DNA of 64,000 nt from Bicyclus anynana (GCF_947172395.1 NC_069085.1:1086112-1150111); one strand, 5' to 3'; positions 1 through 10,324 are shown, numbered from the stretch's first letter. Notes: generated by a model not told the origin, from the sequence alone. Numbers and translations: made by a program.

Positions 1-239
1 CGCCAACATAACTTGACCCGCCGCGTGGTTCATGATGCGTTTTTGCGATATCGTTGCCTCTACATTTCATTATGAATTAGAAAAGGATAGCGATGTGTGG
101 GAGATCTTAAGCTTTTGGTTGTAATCACACAAGTGACAGCTTTTATGAAAAATGGAGTGAGATGATTGTGTGTGTTCTGGATTTCAGATTTAAATTAGTT
201 TACTTTTAATTTGAATTGATGTTTTCTACAACTTTTTAA

Positions 240-319
240 CTGGTGGACTATTGGCCTAACCCCTCTCATTCTGAGAGGAGACGTGCGCTCAGTGGTGAGC
301 CAATTATGGGTTGATAACG
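240..319 (+). repeat. SINE family B, 3' fragment
   Basis: This is the last 80 bases or so of the family B SINE seen at 14813-15121. It keeps the block beginning tggtggactattggcc, the CTCTCATTCTGAGAGGAGA hairpin-like stretch and the end gggttgataac. The tRNA-like head and middle are missing, so the copy is 5'-truncated or eroded. Confidence 0.75.
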
Positions 320-630
320 AACGAACATTGGTTAGAGGTTGGTTTTTCACTTAAAATCAAAATCTTGATTTTTTTCAAGTGTTTGTATAGTAATAAATTA
401 ATGCTTAAAAATATTTTTTGAAGAACAACATTAGGTTCTAAATAAAAAGAGTTTTATGTGAGACTAAAAATCATTGACCCCATGTATAGCATATCGTGGC
501 CGCAGCATTTATCAAACTAAACCTATATGCAAAATTGCATGACCTTATTTCTATAATGTAAATGTATTGTATAAAAATCTACTACAAATAAATGTATTTA
601 AATTTAAAAATAAATAAAGTAAATTTTTTT
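320..630. other. Unassigned AT-rich stretch
   Basis: I see no ORF, tRNA-like sequence or repeat match here beyond runs of A and T. Confidence 0.5.
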
Positions 631-960
631 GACGGCCTCCGTGGCGCAGTGGTATGCGCGGTGGATTTACAAAACAGAGGTCCTGGGTTCGATCACCGGC
701 TGGTTGAGATTTTCTAAATTTGTCCAGGTCTGGCTGGTGGGAGTGGAGTGGCTAGTTACCACCCTACCGACAAAGACGTACCGCCAAGCGATTTAGCGTT
801 CCGGTACGATGCCGTGTAGAAACCGAAAGGGGTGTGGATTTTCATCCTCCTCCTAACAAGTTAGCCCGCTTCCCTCTTAGACTGCATCATCACTTACCAT
901 CAGGTGAGATTGTAGTCAAGGGCTAACTTGTAAAAAATAAAAAAAAAAATTAAATAAATG
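631..960 (+). mobile_element. SINE family A, near full length
   Basis: This is a tRNA-derived SINE. The head has an A-box-like stretch (gtggcgcagtggtatgcgc) and a B-box-like stretch (gggttcgat). The body contains ccgccaagcgatttagcg and accgaaaggggtgtgg. The tail holds caagttagcccgcttcc and accatcaggtgagattg, then a poly-A end. Such elements are transcribed by RNA polymerase III and moved by LINE machinery. Relative to other copies the B-box neighbourhood reads gatcaccggctgg, with a few substitutions. Full-length copies in this window are at 631, 7301 (minus), 41158, 45002 and 55183. It is non-coding; short ORFs across it are incidental. Confidence 0.9.
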
Positions 961-1276
961 GTAGAACTGAGGGCAGAAGCTCTCTCTCCAACCTACGAGG
1001 GCAAGTTAAATGAAAGCTTGTAAAAAAGAAACAGTGAGCTCATATAAACAGTATCACTGTAATATTAATTTATGAGACACGATGTTCAAATAAAAACGTC
1101 AAACGGGCGAAACATAACGCACATAAATTCCAACTTTCACAAATAATGCGATACATGAGGAAAGTTAGTATCGGCCGAGCGGATAACTGAAGCACTGATA
1201 TGTTTACGTCGAAGATATAACGTTCATTCAATTTGAATTAGCATAGATATACCAATATGCCAATTTTTGACTAAGT
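961..1276. other. Unassigned stretch
   Basis: Nothing recognisable between the family A SINE and the LINE-like fragment that follows. Base composition is AT-rich with no long ORF. Confidence 0.45.
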
Positions 1277-1420
1277 ATCTTCTTCTTAGTCGCTGCGCTC
1301 TTGACAGAGCGGTCGTGGTCTTTAGGACGTGTTGGAGGCAGATGTAATACGCCTCACGAGCATTCGCCACTTCTCCCTTTGTGTAGTGAGTCGCGTATAT
1401 TTATGCAAGGGACCGCCTAC
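1277..1420 (-). mobile_element. Possible LINE ORF C-terminal remnant
   Basis: Read on the minus strand, this stretch encodes a basic end containing KDHDRSVKSAATKK, preceded by broken frames. It resembles the short, charged C-termini of insect non-LTR retrotransposon polyproteins. The plus-strand 93-codon ORF over the same region has no protein-like features. The assignment rests on resemblance alone and the clade is unknown. Confidence 0.3.
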
Positions 1421-2141
1421 AGCAGATTACTAACTAGACTAAGTATTTTGTTGTATAAAAATATGACTGCTTCTACTTTGAATTATTGGACAATGATCTT
1501 CGTAATAGGTTATTGCAGTAAAAAAATAATCAAATTGGAGTTATTTGCACTTTCCACGTTTTGTCTACTATTAAGAAGATAGCACTCTATTAAACGGAAA
1601 GAACTGTGCTTAGTTTACACTAGCGAACGCCCGTGACTCCGTTCAAGGTGTGTAATAGTGGTAGTAGGTAGTTATATAAAAAAATATTGCAAGGCCGCCA
1701 TGATTACAAATTTCTAAAAACCGGGAAAAATGGAAATCTTGGGAGAGATTCCAGTAGAAATATTTTGTTTTGATTTTAATACGCCATTTAATACGATAAT
1801 ACAAATTGTTACAGGAAATTTAACATTTACTGGAAATAAAATGCTTTATTATTTTTTATTAAGACATAAAAAAAATGCATAAAACAAATGCGGTTAAAAG
1901 TTAAAATAAGCCTCGCTGGTCAGTTTCACAATATTTTCAAATTCAATTGTATCCCGTCTTAAATATCACAGTCGTTTTTATGACGTTCTAAATGGATTAG
2001 ATACTCGTACAATTAATGAATCCATACAAGTTACGTATGGATTATTCGAATTATTAAATTACCAAAAAAAGGGATATTAAAATTTATCCGCAAGCATCTT
2101 TATGATGTGACATACACGCAAAAATACTAAAAACTTCGCCT
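1421..2141. other. Unassigned AT-rich stretch
   Basis: No gene or repeat recognised. It contains several A/T runs, and no ORF longer than about 60 codons has a protein-like composition. Confidence 0.45.
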
Positions 2142-2372
2142 AGACATGTGTAAGGCGTACCTAATGAAAGATTACGTGTAATTTAGTGTCAACAGTGTGG
2201 ACGGCACACAAACTCAAAGCGAATTGTCTACGCGAATCTATTTCAATAGACAGCCGACAGCCAATGGGCCCGAACGCCGGCGCGAGCGTTACATGTAAGT
2301 CTCGTAGTGCCGTCCATACGTAGAATTCGCATTATATTACACGGTGGACTACATTACGCGTTACACAAGTCT
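2142..2372. mobile_element. Foldback element with about 66-bp imperfect inverted arms
   Basis: The left arm (2142-2207) and right arm (2307-2372) are imperfect reverse complements. They share AGACxTGTGTAAxGCGTA at the outer ends, CGTGTAAT in the middle and a 12-of-13 match at the inner ends (gtgtggacggcac against gtgccgtccatac). The roughly 100-bp centre is GC-rich and holds cgaacgccggcgcgagcg. This is the layout of a MITE or foldback DNA element. I cannot identify a superfamily or a clear target duplication, and the arms have diverged, so it is old. Confidence 0.55.
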
Positions 2373-2630
2373 GGACCCGGCTTTAGTCTTTCAAAGTTTC
2401 GGTAGCAAGAACAAGTCCATGTAAATATTTACAAATTATTTATTTAATGCAATCTACTGTGTATCTCCGGTACAGTATATCGGTGTGAAAATAAAATAAT
2501 TTATAAAGGTAACAGTAGAGCCGGGACCAAAGGTTACCGCGTTCATTTGAAAGTTGTTTGTCTGCCTGTTTGAGATGTCAACGAGATGTTCGCTTATTAC
2601 CAGCAGGTATATTAATGTATTAGGTTAATC

Positions 2631-2690
2631 GCCTCGTTATTTTACCGCGGATCACGAGGTACAGAGTTCGAGACCCGTGACGGATTAAAC
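2631..2690 (+). repeat. tRNA-like SINE head, degraded
   Basis: A short stretch with a B-box-like core (gagttcgagaccc) follows gcctcgtt and cacgaggtac. It matches the head layout of the family D SINE at 24222-24445 (minus). The A box is not clear and no 3' tail can be followed, so this is probably an eroded SINE rather than a functional tRNA. Confidence 0.3.
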
Positions 2691-2699
2691 AGAACGTTT

Positions 2700-3175
2700 T
2701 TAAGCTTTTCCTATCAAAATATTATTAAGAAGAAAAAATGCTTGGTAATTTTGTTTGTGTTTGTTGCTTAGCCATTGTACTTTTATACGCATGCGCAAGA
2801 GGTTAGTCATGTTATGTCCGTTAAAGAATAAAATTTAATCCTGGTGTCATGGTCTCGTGATGGCATGTCACTTTTCGACCACACGCCGAATTCTATCTGA
2901 CTAGTTGTGCGAAGAGACTCTGGTTAAACATTCCCGTGAAGCTAATCGATTTCATGACGTATGGGTAATGGGTAACATGATTTATCATATTAAACCTGAA
3001 AATAAAAATGAATCAAATATTATACGATGAATTGAGCTCAAATTAACACAAAGCGGTCCACCCTGGTGGAGCTTCTATGCTCGCCCCAAACCCCGATTAA
3101 GTCAGATAAAGAGCCGATATAAGACAAGATCTGAAAAAACAATTTACTGCAATAAAGGTTTTTTTTTGTCCGTAG
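2700..3175. other. Unassigned stretch before the minisatellite
   Basis: Mostly AT-rich with no ORF or repeat that I can assign. It holds one short NRF1/Ewg-like palindrome (acgcatgcgca, near 2789) that may be chance. Confidence 0.4.
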
Positions 3176-4312
3176 CGCGCCGGCGCGTCAGTGGGCATGC
3201 GCCGCGGCGTAGCATGAGCGGTGCGCGCGCGCACGAGCCCCGCGACCCGCCGCGCCAGCACCGCTCCCACCCGCACCCGCACCCGCAACAGGTAAACAAC
3301 TGTAACAGTGTCGGCGCGGCAGTGGGCATGCGCCGCGGCGTAGCATGAGCGGCATGGGCCGCGACGTAGCACGAGCAAGCCCGTTATACGCTGCGTCAGC
3401 ACCGCTCCTAATCGACGCGCAACAGGTAAACAACTAACATTGATTGTCGGTGCGTCATTGAGTGGCATGCGCCGCGGCGTAGCACGAGCAAGCCCGCAAT
3501 ACGCCGCGCCAGCACCGCGCCCAATCGACGCGCAACAGGTAAACAACTAACATTGTTTGTCGGCGCGTCATTGAGCGGCATACGCCGCGGCGTAGCACGA
3601 GAAAGCCCGCGATACGCCGCGCTAGCACCGCTCCCAATCGACGCGCAACAGGTAAACAACTAACATTGTTTGTCGGCGCGTCATTGAGCGGCATACGCCG
3701 CGGCGTAGCACGAGAAAGCCCGCGATACGCCGCGCTAGCACCGCTCCCAATCGACGCGCAACAGGTAAACAACTAACATTGTTTGTCGGCGCGTCATTGA
3801 GCGGCATACGCCGCGGCGTAGCACGAGAAAGCCCGCGATACGCCGCGCTAGCACCGCTCCCAATCGACGCGCAACAGGTAAACAACTAACATTGTTTGTC
3901 GACGCGTCATTGAGCGGCATACGCCGCGGCGTAGCACGAGAAAGCCCGCGATACGCCGCGCTAGCACCGCTCCCAATCGACGCGCAACAGGTAAACAACT
4001 AACATTGTTTGTCGGCGCGTCATTGAGCGACATGCGCCGCGGCGTAGCACGAAGCCCGCGATACGCCGCGCCAGCACCGCGCCCAATCGACGCGCAACAG
4101 GTAAACAACTAACATTGTTTGTCGGCGCGTCATTGAGTGACATGCGCCGCGGCGTAGCATGAGCAAGCCCGCAGTACGCTGCGCCAGCACCACTCTCACC
4201 CGCACGTGCAACAGGTAAACAACTAACAATGTTTGTCGGCGCGTCATTGGACATGCGCCGCGCCGTAGCACGAGCAAGCCTGCAATACGCCGCGCCAGAA
4301 CCGCTCTACTGT
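3176..4312 (+). repeat. GC-rich minisatellite, about ten 113-bp units
   Basis: The repeat length is read from the recurring core caacaggtaaacaac, whose GT lies at 3292, 3426, 3539, 3652, 3765, 3878, 3991, 4101 and 4215. Spacings are 134, then 113 five times, then 110 and 114. Units four to seven are almost identical and the outer units are more diverged, the usual sign of unequal crossing-over. Each unit carries the 10-bp palindrome cgccgcggcg (cgccgcgccg in the last) and the core cggcgtagca. The array is strongly GC- and CpG-rich inside AT-rich flanks. Minus-strand frames stay open through it only because of the repetition. The recurring CAG|GTAAAC has the form of a 5' splice site. Confidence 0.92.
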
Positions 4313-5379
4313 ACACCGCTAAGTTATAAAAATATATAACAATAGATAAGTATTAAGTACGTAGTGTTATACGAAATCTTTTAAAAATTTTCTTGGTTGA
4401 CATTTGTCTTTCTGATATGTCGTGTGCCTACATCACCTACATGTAGGCCATATGTTTGATCCGTCGACTTTACCTACAACAAAATACTTTTGCTATCTTT
4501 TTATTAAAGGAATAATGATCTTCATACCTACGTTACTGAGCGCTCTTTGATCATTTGCCGAAGCAAATGTTTGAAATATCGTCCGAGCGGTAACTCTATG
4601 CAGCTACAGGCGAGTCATAGATTAAACTTTTTATGCTATCTACAATACCTAGAATACGTCCGCTACATAGCATAACTAATAACAGTAAAACATTCAAATT
4701 GTTCCAAAAAACCGCCGACCAAAGCCGCCATGTTGGGGCATTTAATTGACTTAGAAAAATGCTCGAAGGATAATTTAATGTTTTATTTTGTCTCGCAGGA
4801 CGAGTGTAACCAGCCACGATTCCGTATTAAGTATAATATGTTCGGTGTTACCAAGCTAATAGAAGTGGCATAAAATAACAACAAAAAATACGTAGTGTTT
4901 GATTTAAGCATTACACTGAAAGATCTTAGAATTATGTTATTTTTATCTGGATTTATCTAATTCTTAGTGTAATGAAAATTATTATAGTTAGACAGTAAAT
5001 TAATACTCGTAGTAGTAAACTACTTAGGAGGTAGTAGTCGTAGTCAAATTTCTCGTATCTTAACGGAGAACCGAGTTATTTTAAAGACATTTTTCAAGAC
5101 GGCGGAAAATGCACATAGAAAATCATACTCGAAAACTTGAAGTTTAGCTTTTCTAGGCTGCCGCCATACACAATTCAGTTTTCTTAATTAATTTGCATTT
5201 CTAAGCCGATTGTTTCGACATATTGACTGTAGTAAATATCTGAGGGTGTCTTCGGGTTTTTGATTGAACTGAGTGGCGTTAGCGCACGGAACCTGAATTT
5301 CCTTTTGTTACGGCACTTCTTTTTCTTCGTATAGCTCGATCAAGTGAAACAATAGTCCAAAACAAAGCGAACTTTTTCG
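4313..5379. other. Unassigned stretch after the minisatellite
   Basis: No gene recognised. A 73-codon minus-strand ORF (4596-4817) has no signal peptide, domain or codon pattern that I can support. Confidence 0.4.
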
Positions 5380-5506
5380 GTCGAATTGTGCACACGGAAT
5401 GTAGGGCGCACCGCATAATGAGGCGTCGGGGCCCGACGGTGCGCGCCCAGATTTATTATACGCTCGGCGATCTTTCGCAGAAAACTACCGCGCAAAAAGA
5501 GCACAA

Positions 5507-5716
5507 CTGTACCGCGCCGCAGATTAGCTGGCGTACAGTACGCTTGTGCGCTTGCGCAGAAGATTGTGGTAGATAATACACAAACACACATGACTTTGCA
5601 TTCGTGTGTAGATTCTGAGACGTATTGTGTCTTTATTATCAAAAAAATCATTCCATTACTGTACCGTATTGCTGATTAGCTGACGTACAATTTGGGGTCA
5701 GCGCATGCGCAGAAAA
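5507..5716 (+). repeat. Two imperfect copies of a 57-bp CpG-rich block
   Basis: Copy one is at 5507-5563 and copy two at 5659-5716, 152 bp apart. Both begin ctgtacc, contain gattagctgrcgtaca and end in gcgcwtgcgcagaa. The second ends in gcgcatgcgcag, one base short of the NRF1/Ewg binding consensus (YGCGCAYGCGCR). The surrounding 5380-5580 is unusually CpG-rich and could be promoter-like, but no transcript start or exon can be shown. Confidence 0.55.
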
Positions 5717-5991
5717 TCCTTAGCGCATACACGCGAACGCGCAATCATAGACATGATTATCTTAATAACATTGCATTTCAAACACACAGTATTATCATTA
5801 ATATCAGCAGCCTTTTACAGGATATAGATCAAAAAAAATGTCAATTATGATAGGTATTGTAGAGGAGTATTATTGAGGATATCGCTAATCATGACACATC
5901 CTTTGACCAACTGTTCGGTTGTTGAACTGTGTTGCACCTTCGACCGCGGTATGCGCGCCGCGGCCGGCACAGTTATGTTTGCTATTCTTAC

Positions 5992-6005
5992 GTAACCATG
6001 GTAAC
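5992..6005 (+). promoter_or_regulatory. X-box-like RFX site
   Basis: The 14-mer gtaaccatggtaac fits the RFX X-box consensus GTHNYY-AT-RRNAAC at every position. It sits in a short CpG-rich patch (5930-6050). In insects RFX sites lie upstream of genes for ciliated sensory neurons. No adjacent gene start is visible, so function is inferred only from the motif match. Confidence 0.3.
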
Positions 6006-6442
6006 CGGCGGAAAAAACGCCCTTCGCCGCCGTAGGAAATTGTAACGGGTTGGATGCTGCGACGGGACTGGAGAATGAGATGACTTTTAATGATGTTTAA
6101 CTATTCTTTTGTAGGTAGCTCTTAGTACCGTATCTGATGGGAGTTCTGTGTGTTTTGTTATGTGAATTATTTATAGTCTTTTTTATAACGTTTGAATTGG
6201 TTTGTTTTGTTATGTTATGTTGAAGGCAAAATTTTTGAAACATTATTAGGCATACCTATTTTTATATGTCTAGTAGTATTGCATTACCTCCAATGTTTTC
6301 ATAAACATTTGATACCTGACAAATCATTCTTCAATTTTGTACAATTTTCCTATCAAATACATTTACTAATGAACGCAAATCATCATCAAGCATAATGCAG
6401 GCATCAATACATAAGTTTATTGTTTAAGATTATTGTGAAGTA
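6006..6442. other. Unassigned stretch
   Basis: No supported gene. A 67-codon plus-strand ORF at 6192-6395 is rich in hydrophobic and AT-coded residues and looks incidental. Confidence 0.4.
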
Positions 6443-6607
6443 GCCTCAATAGCTCAACGGTAAGAGCGGTTGGAATCATCACCGAGAGGTGGTGGTTCGA
6501 TCCCCGCCCCGTTGGTCTATTGTCGTACACTCCTAGCACAGTCTTTGTCGACTTGTTGGAGGAGAATGGGAATATTGGCCATATTTAAAAGTTATGCCTA
6601 ATATTCT
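6443..6607 (+). mobile_element. SINE family C, tRNA-derived
   Basis: The head reads gcctcaatagctcaacggtaagagcgg, an A-box region, followed by ggtggttcgatccccgcc as a B box. The body contains ggtctattgtcgtacac and cagtctttgtcgact. A second copy lies on the minus strand at 10767-10924, and comparing the two defines the family. It lacks the anticodon arm expected of a functional tRNA, so it is a SINE rather than a tRNA gene. Confidence 0.7.
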
Positions 6608-6765
6608 TTTCTTTTTTCTCAACAAATAATCTTCTTCCAGCCCGTCCTTTCATAACTATTAGTTAGTAGATGAATATTAAAGTTATCATTGACTTTGTTT
6701 TCTGTCTTTCTTTCCACGTATGGTTCAAACAAACATAAATTTATATAAACTTTTCGTTTAGATGT

Positions 6766-6991
6766 TTTCGGCTGGTGGGAGGCTTCGGCCGTGTCATAGT
6801 TACCATGCTACTGGTAAAGACGCCAAGCGATTTAGCGTTCCGGTATGATATTGTGTAGAAACCGAAATGGGTGTGGATTTTCGTTCTATGCCTAACAAGT
6901 TAACCCGCTTCCATCTTAGATTGCATCATCACTTACCATCACGTGAGATTGTAGTCAAGGGCTAACTTGTAAAGAATATAAAAAAAAAAAC
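6766..6991 (+). mobile_element. SINE family A, 5'-truncated
   Basis: The copy begins inside the body at ggctggtgggaggcttcggcc and runs to the poly-A end. It lacks the tRNA-like head, so it has no polymerase III promoter of its own. The segment between the gcaaagacgtaccgcc and gccaagcgatttagcg motifs is shortened compared with the copy at 41158. Confidence 0.85.
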
Positions 6992-7059
6992 TTTTTTTTG
7001 TACTAATACTATATTGTTTATGTATGCAAGTGTCGTATGGCACATGGCGCGTACACATG

Positions 7060-7120
7060 ACACGCCCACCCCGCCCCGCGCCGCCCCGCCCGCCCCTGCG
7101 TCTGCGCATACAACGCAGCA
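7060..7120. other. CpG- and C-rich patch with GC-box motifs
   Basis: A 60-bp island of C and G (ccccgccccgcgccgccccg) sits in AT-rich DNA and contains two CCCCGCCC motifs of the Sp1/KLF type. It overlaps no recognised repeat. It could be part of a promoter or a decayed GC-rich exon; there is no start codon context or splice site that decides this. Confidence 0.3.
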
Positions 7121-7300
7121 CTATATGCGAACTTACCATCATAATGCTTCCTTCAGTTTCAAAGCTAACGCTATACAAAACTATCCGAACACTACTATAC
7201 TCGTATGAACTACAAACTTATCATCATAGTACTCCGTTCAAAGCTTACGCTACCACGATCCATCCGATCTTCATATTATACGTACACGTTAGTGTATTGT

Positions 7301-7623
7301 TTTTTTTTTTTATTTACAAATTAGCCCTTGACTACAATCTTACCTGATGGTAAGTGATGATGCAGTCTAAGATGGAAGCGGGCTAACTTGTTAGGAGGAG
7401 GATGAAAATCACCCCTTTCGGTTTCTACTCGGCATCGTACCGGAACGCTAAATCGCTTGGCGGTACGTCTTTGCCGGTAGGGTGGTAACTAGCCACGGCC
7501 GAAGCCTCCCACTAGCCATACCTGGACAAATTAAGAAAATCTCAATCTGCCCAGCCGGGGATCGAACCCAGGACCTCCGTCTTGTAAGTCCACCGCGCAT
7601 ACCACTGCGCCACGGAGGCCGTC
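7301..7623 (-). mobile_element. SINE family A, near full length, minus strand
   Basis: Read on the minus strand it runs from gacggcctccgtggcgcag through the B box and the body to a poly-A tail, which appears as T residues at 7301-7311. It keeps both promoter boxes, and only point differences from the 41158 copy are visible. The 95-codon plus-strand ORF over it is antisense SINE sequence, not a gene. Confidence 0.9.
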
Positions 7624-8939
7624 AAAATTGTTTGCCCACCGTCCGAAGGCAGTCTCAGCAATGTCTCAAGGTTTACAGAATAGGTTCATGCGAAAAGCCA
7701 CGAGAGCGCGGTTTTCCATTTTTTTTTGAGAATGTTTGCCATATCTTTTCAAATGACTCGTTCCCCTAACTAACCTTTTGTGCACAATGTGCAGTTTTGA
7801 CTTCCACAGAGATCTAGATTTACCTACAGTAGCTCAAGTAGGTACAAAAAAAATCTTTAGAAGATACTTTGATAGAGCCGCCACCAACTAGTGGTTGAGA
7901 CTTGCTGTTACACTCACGATCCTAACACCAACTGTAGACAGAAGCGTCCCAAAAACGTCCTTGACGATCCATTCGACGACAATAACCGACAATGCTAACC
8001 AGGCGGCGAATATCGGAAGTGGTTCCAACGACTTTATTACCTATTTTAATTCTAAATTTCATAAAATTTAAAACCAAAATTCATTACTATTTAAACATTT
8101 TTAGAATGAAAAAATATCATGAAAATAAAATTGATCTAACTAGGTTTTATTTTTAGAAAATGTAAGTACAAAAAATATCAAAGCACGGTCAACCATGTAC
8201 TATAAGGCAGATGAGCTACTTTTTATCCCCATATTCCCACAAAAATGATGCACAGGAATTCGCGTTGCTGCTGTACCAGCTAGTAACTTACAAACACACC
8301 GTCACCGTCTAGGTATATAGTACATATAGTATATAGTACGCGGCTTATAACTTGATCTATTCGCAGTGACACATTTTCGAGTGTTACCGACGGCGAATAA
8401 TTCTTGCAATACCTTGACACCATTACAATCGCGTAAATTTTTAATTATTTGACATCTTCAATGTACTGGGCAACTAAGGAGCCCGCGTCTAACACTTTGG
8501 TTTGTAATTTTGGTTCAACTTACTTGTCGGGTTCTATACATACAGGTGCTAAATGCAAAGGTCGACTCGAGGCCACACACCGGAACGATCGAATGCCGAA
8601 GATGACTCAATCAAATCAAAGCCATTCATAAAACGCTATCAGATCATCATAAAGAAGGCGCTTGCTTTTTTAACCCACTGCCGATAAGGAAGTTCTCAGT
8701 AGGGCATGTTTTTTCATACTTGCACTCAACTGCATACATAATAATCAATTTCATTATAAATAAATATCAAATTGCACTTTTTGTACTGATTACTAAAGAA
8801 AGAGAGGCAAAAAATTATACTTTGAGACAAAGATAGTGACAATTGGAACAGCTATAGGTAAATATTCGTGTACTGTGCATAATTTCTACATATATGAATT
8901 ACTAATAAAACTATAGGTATAAAAAAACTAAAGCGGGAG
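7624..8939. other. Unassigned stretch
   Basis: About 1.3 kb with no supported gene. It holds AT-rich DNA and one short ORF (8449-8631) of ordinary composition and no recognised motif. Confidence 0.4.
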
Positions 8940-9262
8940 AGTATGTTTGGATGTTTATCTAACCTCTCTACTCAGGAACTGTTTGATCTTGTGCCACCTT
9001 CGCCGTTCTACCACAGGATTGCTAGGCAGAGATCCTCATCGTTACGTCGTCGATATTCCTCGGACGCGTACTAAGCGGTTTAGTTCCTCTTTTCTTATAC
9101 GCACTGCAAAGATGTGGAATGCTCTTCCAGCTTCCATTTTCCCCACCACATACAACATGGGTAACTTCAAGTCAACAGTGAATAGGCATCTTCTAGGCAA
9201 GCGCGTTACACCATAGGCTGCATCATCGCTTACGTTTAGGCGTTATTGTAGCTAAGTGCTTG
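8940..9262 (+). pseudogene. CR1/Jockey-type LINE ORF2 3' end, frameshifted
   Basis: Two frames together give the C-terminal end of a LINE reverse-transcriptase polyprotein. The first frame (about 8943-9030) reads ELFDLVPPSPFYHRIARQR. The second (about 9030-9216) carries RTRTKRFSSSFLIRTAKMWN, then ALPASIFP and FKSTVNRHLLGKR. These are hallmark end motifs of CR1-like LINEs. The frame change near 9030 shows the copy is dead. After the stop the 3' tail reads ctgcatcatcgcttac and ggcgttattgtagctaag, resembling the tail of SINE family A. Upstream RT domains are missing, so it is 5'-truncated. Confidence 0.8.
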
Positions 9263-9737
9263 CTAAAAATAACTCTAACCTTTGGAACTATTGGGATGAC
9301 AGACATATTAAAAAAAAGAAAGAAGGGGGGGGGGGGGTTTAGTCAAGTTAATAAAATTTAATTATCCAAAAGCAAAGCAAACACGAGCACGACATCAAAC
9401 TCGATAGCCATATACGTAGTAAATATATTGCAGTCTCCGTCTAAAGGTCTTCATAACGGAACACATAATAGCGTCATGTGCCGATGTTTCTTAGTATTAA
9501 TTTGTTCATTTGGTGATGACCAAATAAGTGTACGCACGGCCGGCCGCGGTCGGATGATTGTAGCAGTAATTGCGCAAAATTTGCGAATCGCAATATTTTA
9601 ATTGCCCCGCTATGATGACGCGGTGCTTTAAGGCGAGGGTGTATTTAATTCAATTTATTTGTTTGAATATCGCGATCGGTATCAGACTATTTTTGAATAA
9701 CCCAGGCTATGATAATCATTCCAGACCGAAAGTAATT
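9263..9737. other. Unassigned stretch with a poly-G run
   Basis: The LINE tail is followed by AT-rich DNA with a homopolymeric G run near 9326-9338. No gene is recognised. Confidence 0.4.
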
Positions 9738-9822
9738 ATGAGGTCTAGGTCTAGAAGATGCCTTTTCTTGAAATACACACTCAGTAGAAAAAGGCATCTT
9801 ATAAGCTGAACCTAGACCTCAT
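9738..9822 (+). ncRNA. 85-nt hairpin, miRNA-precursor-like or small foldback
   Basis: The left arm (9738-9769) and right arm (9785-9822) pair over atgaggtctaggt and aagatgcctttt. An asymmetric bulge of about seven bases lies between the two helices, and the terminal loop is about 16 bases. Size and arm length suit an insect pre-miRNA, but the bulge is larger than usual. The alternative is a small foldback transposon remnant. No mature miRNA sequence is recognised. Confidence 0.35.
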
Positions 9823-10050
9823 TGCTATATAGCTAGCATGATTTGCAAGCCTAAAAAAATGACAACTGAAAAATAAATAGCAACTAATTTGTTTTAATTA
9901 TTACCTACCCGCAAAACGAAGCGACAACGTCACTGAAACAGAACCGACACAGAAAATCCATTCATAATGCATCGAAACCAAAGCATCGACTTCACAACGT
10001 TCCGATTCGAAATGCATAGCAGTGCTTTTCGCGAAATAATTATATAATTT

Positions 10051-10292
10051 TGACGGCCTCTTAATTGGTCCAGGTCTGGCTGGTGGGAGGCTTCAGCCGT
10101 GGCTAGTTACAAAGACGTACCGCCAAGCGATTTAGCGTTCCAGTACGATGTCGTGTAGAAACCGAAAGGAGTGTGGATTTTCATCCTCCTCCTAACAAGT
10201 TAGCCTGCTTTCATCTTAGACTGCATCATCACTTACCATCAGGTGAGATAGTAGTCAAGGGCTAACTTGTAAAAAAAAATAAAAAAAAAATA
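10051..10292 (+). mobile_element. SINE family A with tRNA region deleted
   Basis: The first nine bases of the family (gacggcctc) are joined directly to ttaattggtccaggtctggc. About 80 bases containing the A and B boxes are lost. The rest of the body and the poly-A tail are present. Without promoter boxes this copy cannot be transcribed by polymerase III from its own head, so the deletion probably followed insertion. Confidence 0.85.
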
Positions 10293-10324
10293 ACAAAATA
10301 AATAAATGAACTTCCTCTACGCCT

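Noticed and set aside
3176..4312. CRISPR-like array
   Set aside because: Units are 113 bp with no unique spacers, and the window is eukaryotic. It is a minisatellite.
3097..4316. Overlapping minus-strand ORFs of 80-150 codons (starts such as MFTCCASIG...) through the minisatellite
   Set aside because: They repeat every 113 bp in shifting frames and arise because the unit lacks minus-strand stops in its GC-rich part. They are repeat artefacts, not genes.
6443..6520. Possible functional tRNA gene
   Set aside because: A and B boxes are present, but the cloverleaf is incomplete and the same head plus body recurs at 10767-10924, so it is a SINE.
7482..7769. 95-codon plus-strand ORF (and similar ones at 41082-41300 and 44811-45143)
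   Set aside because: All three begin with MVTSHGRS and read antisense SINE family A sequence.
9326..9338. Homopolymeric G run as a regulatory element
   Set aside because: Short mononucleotide runs like this and 54749-54758 are common and prone to sequencing error.
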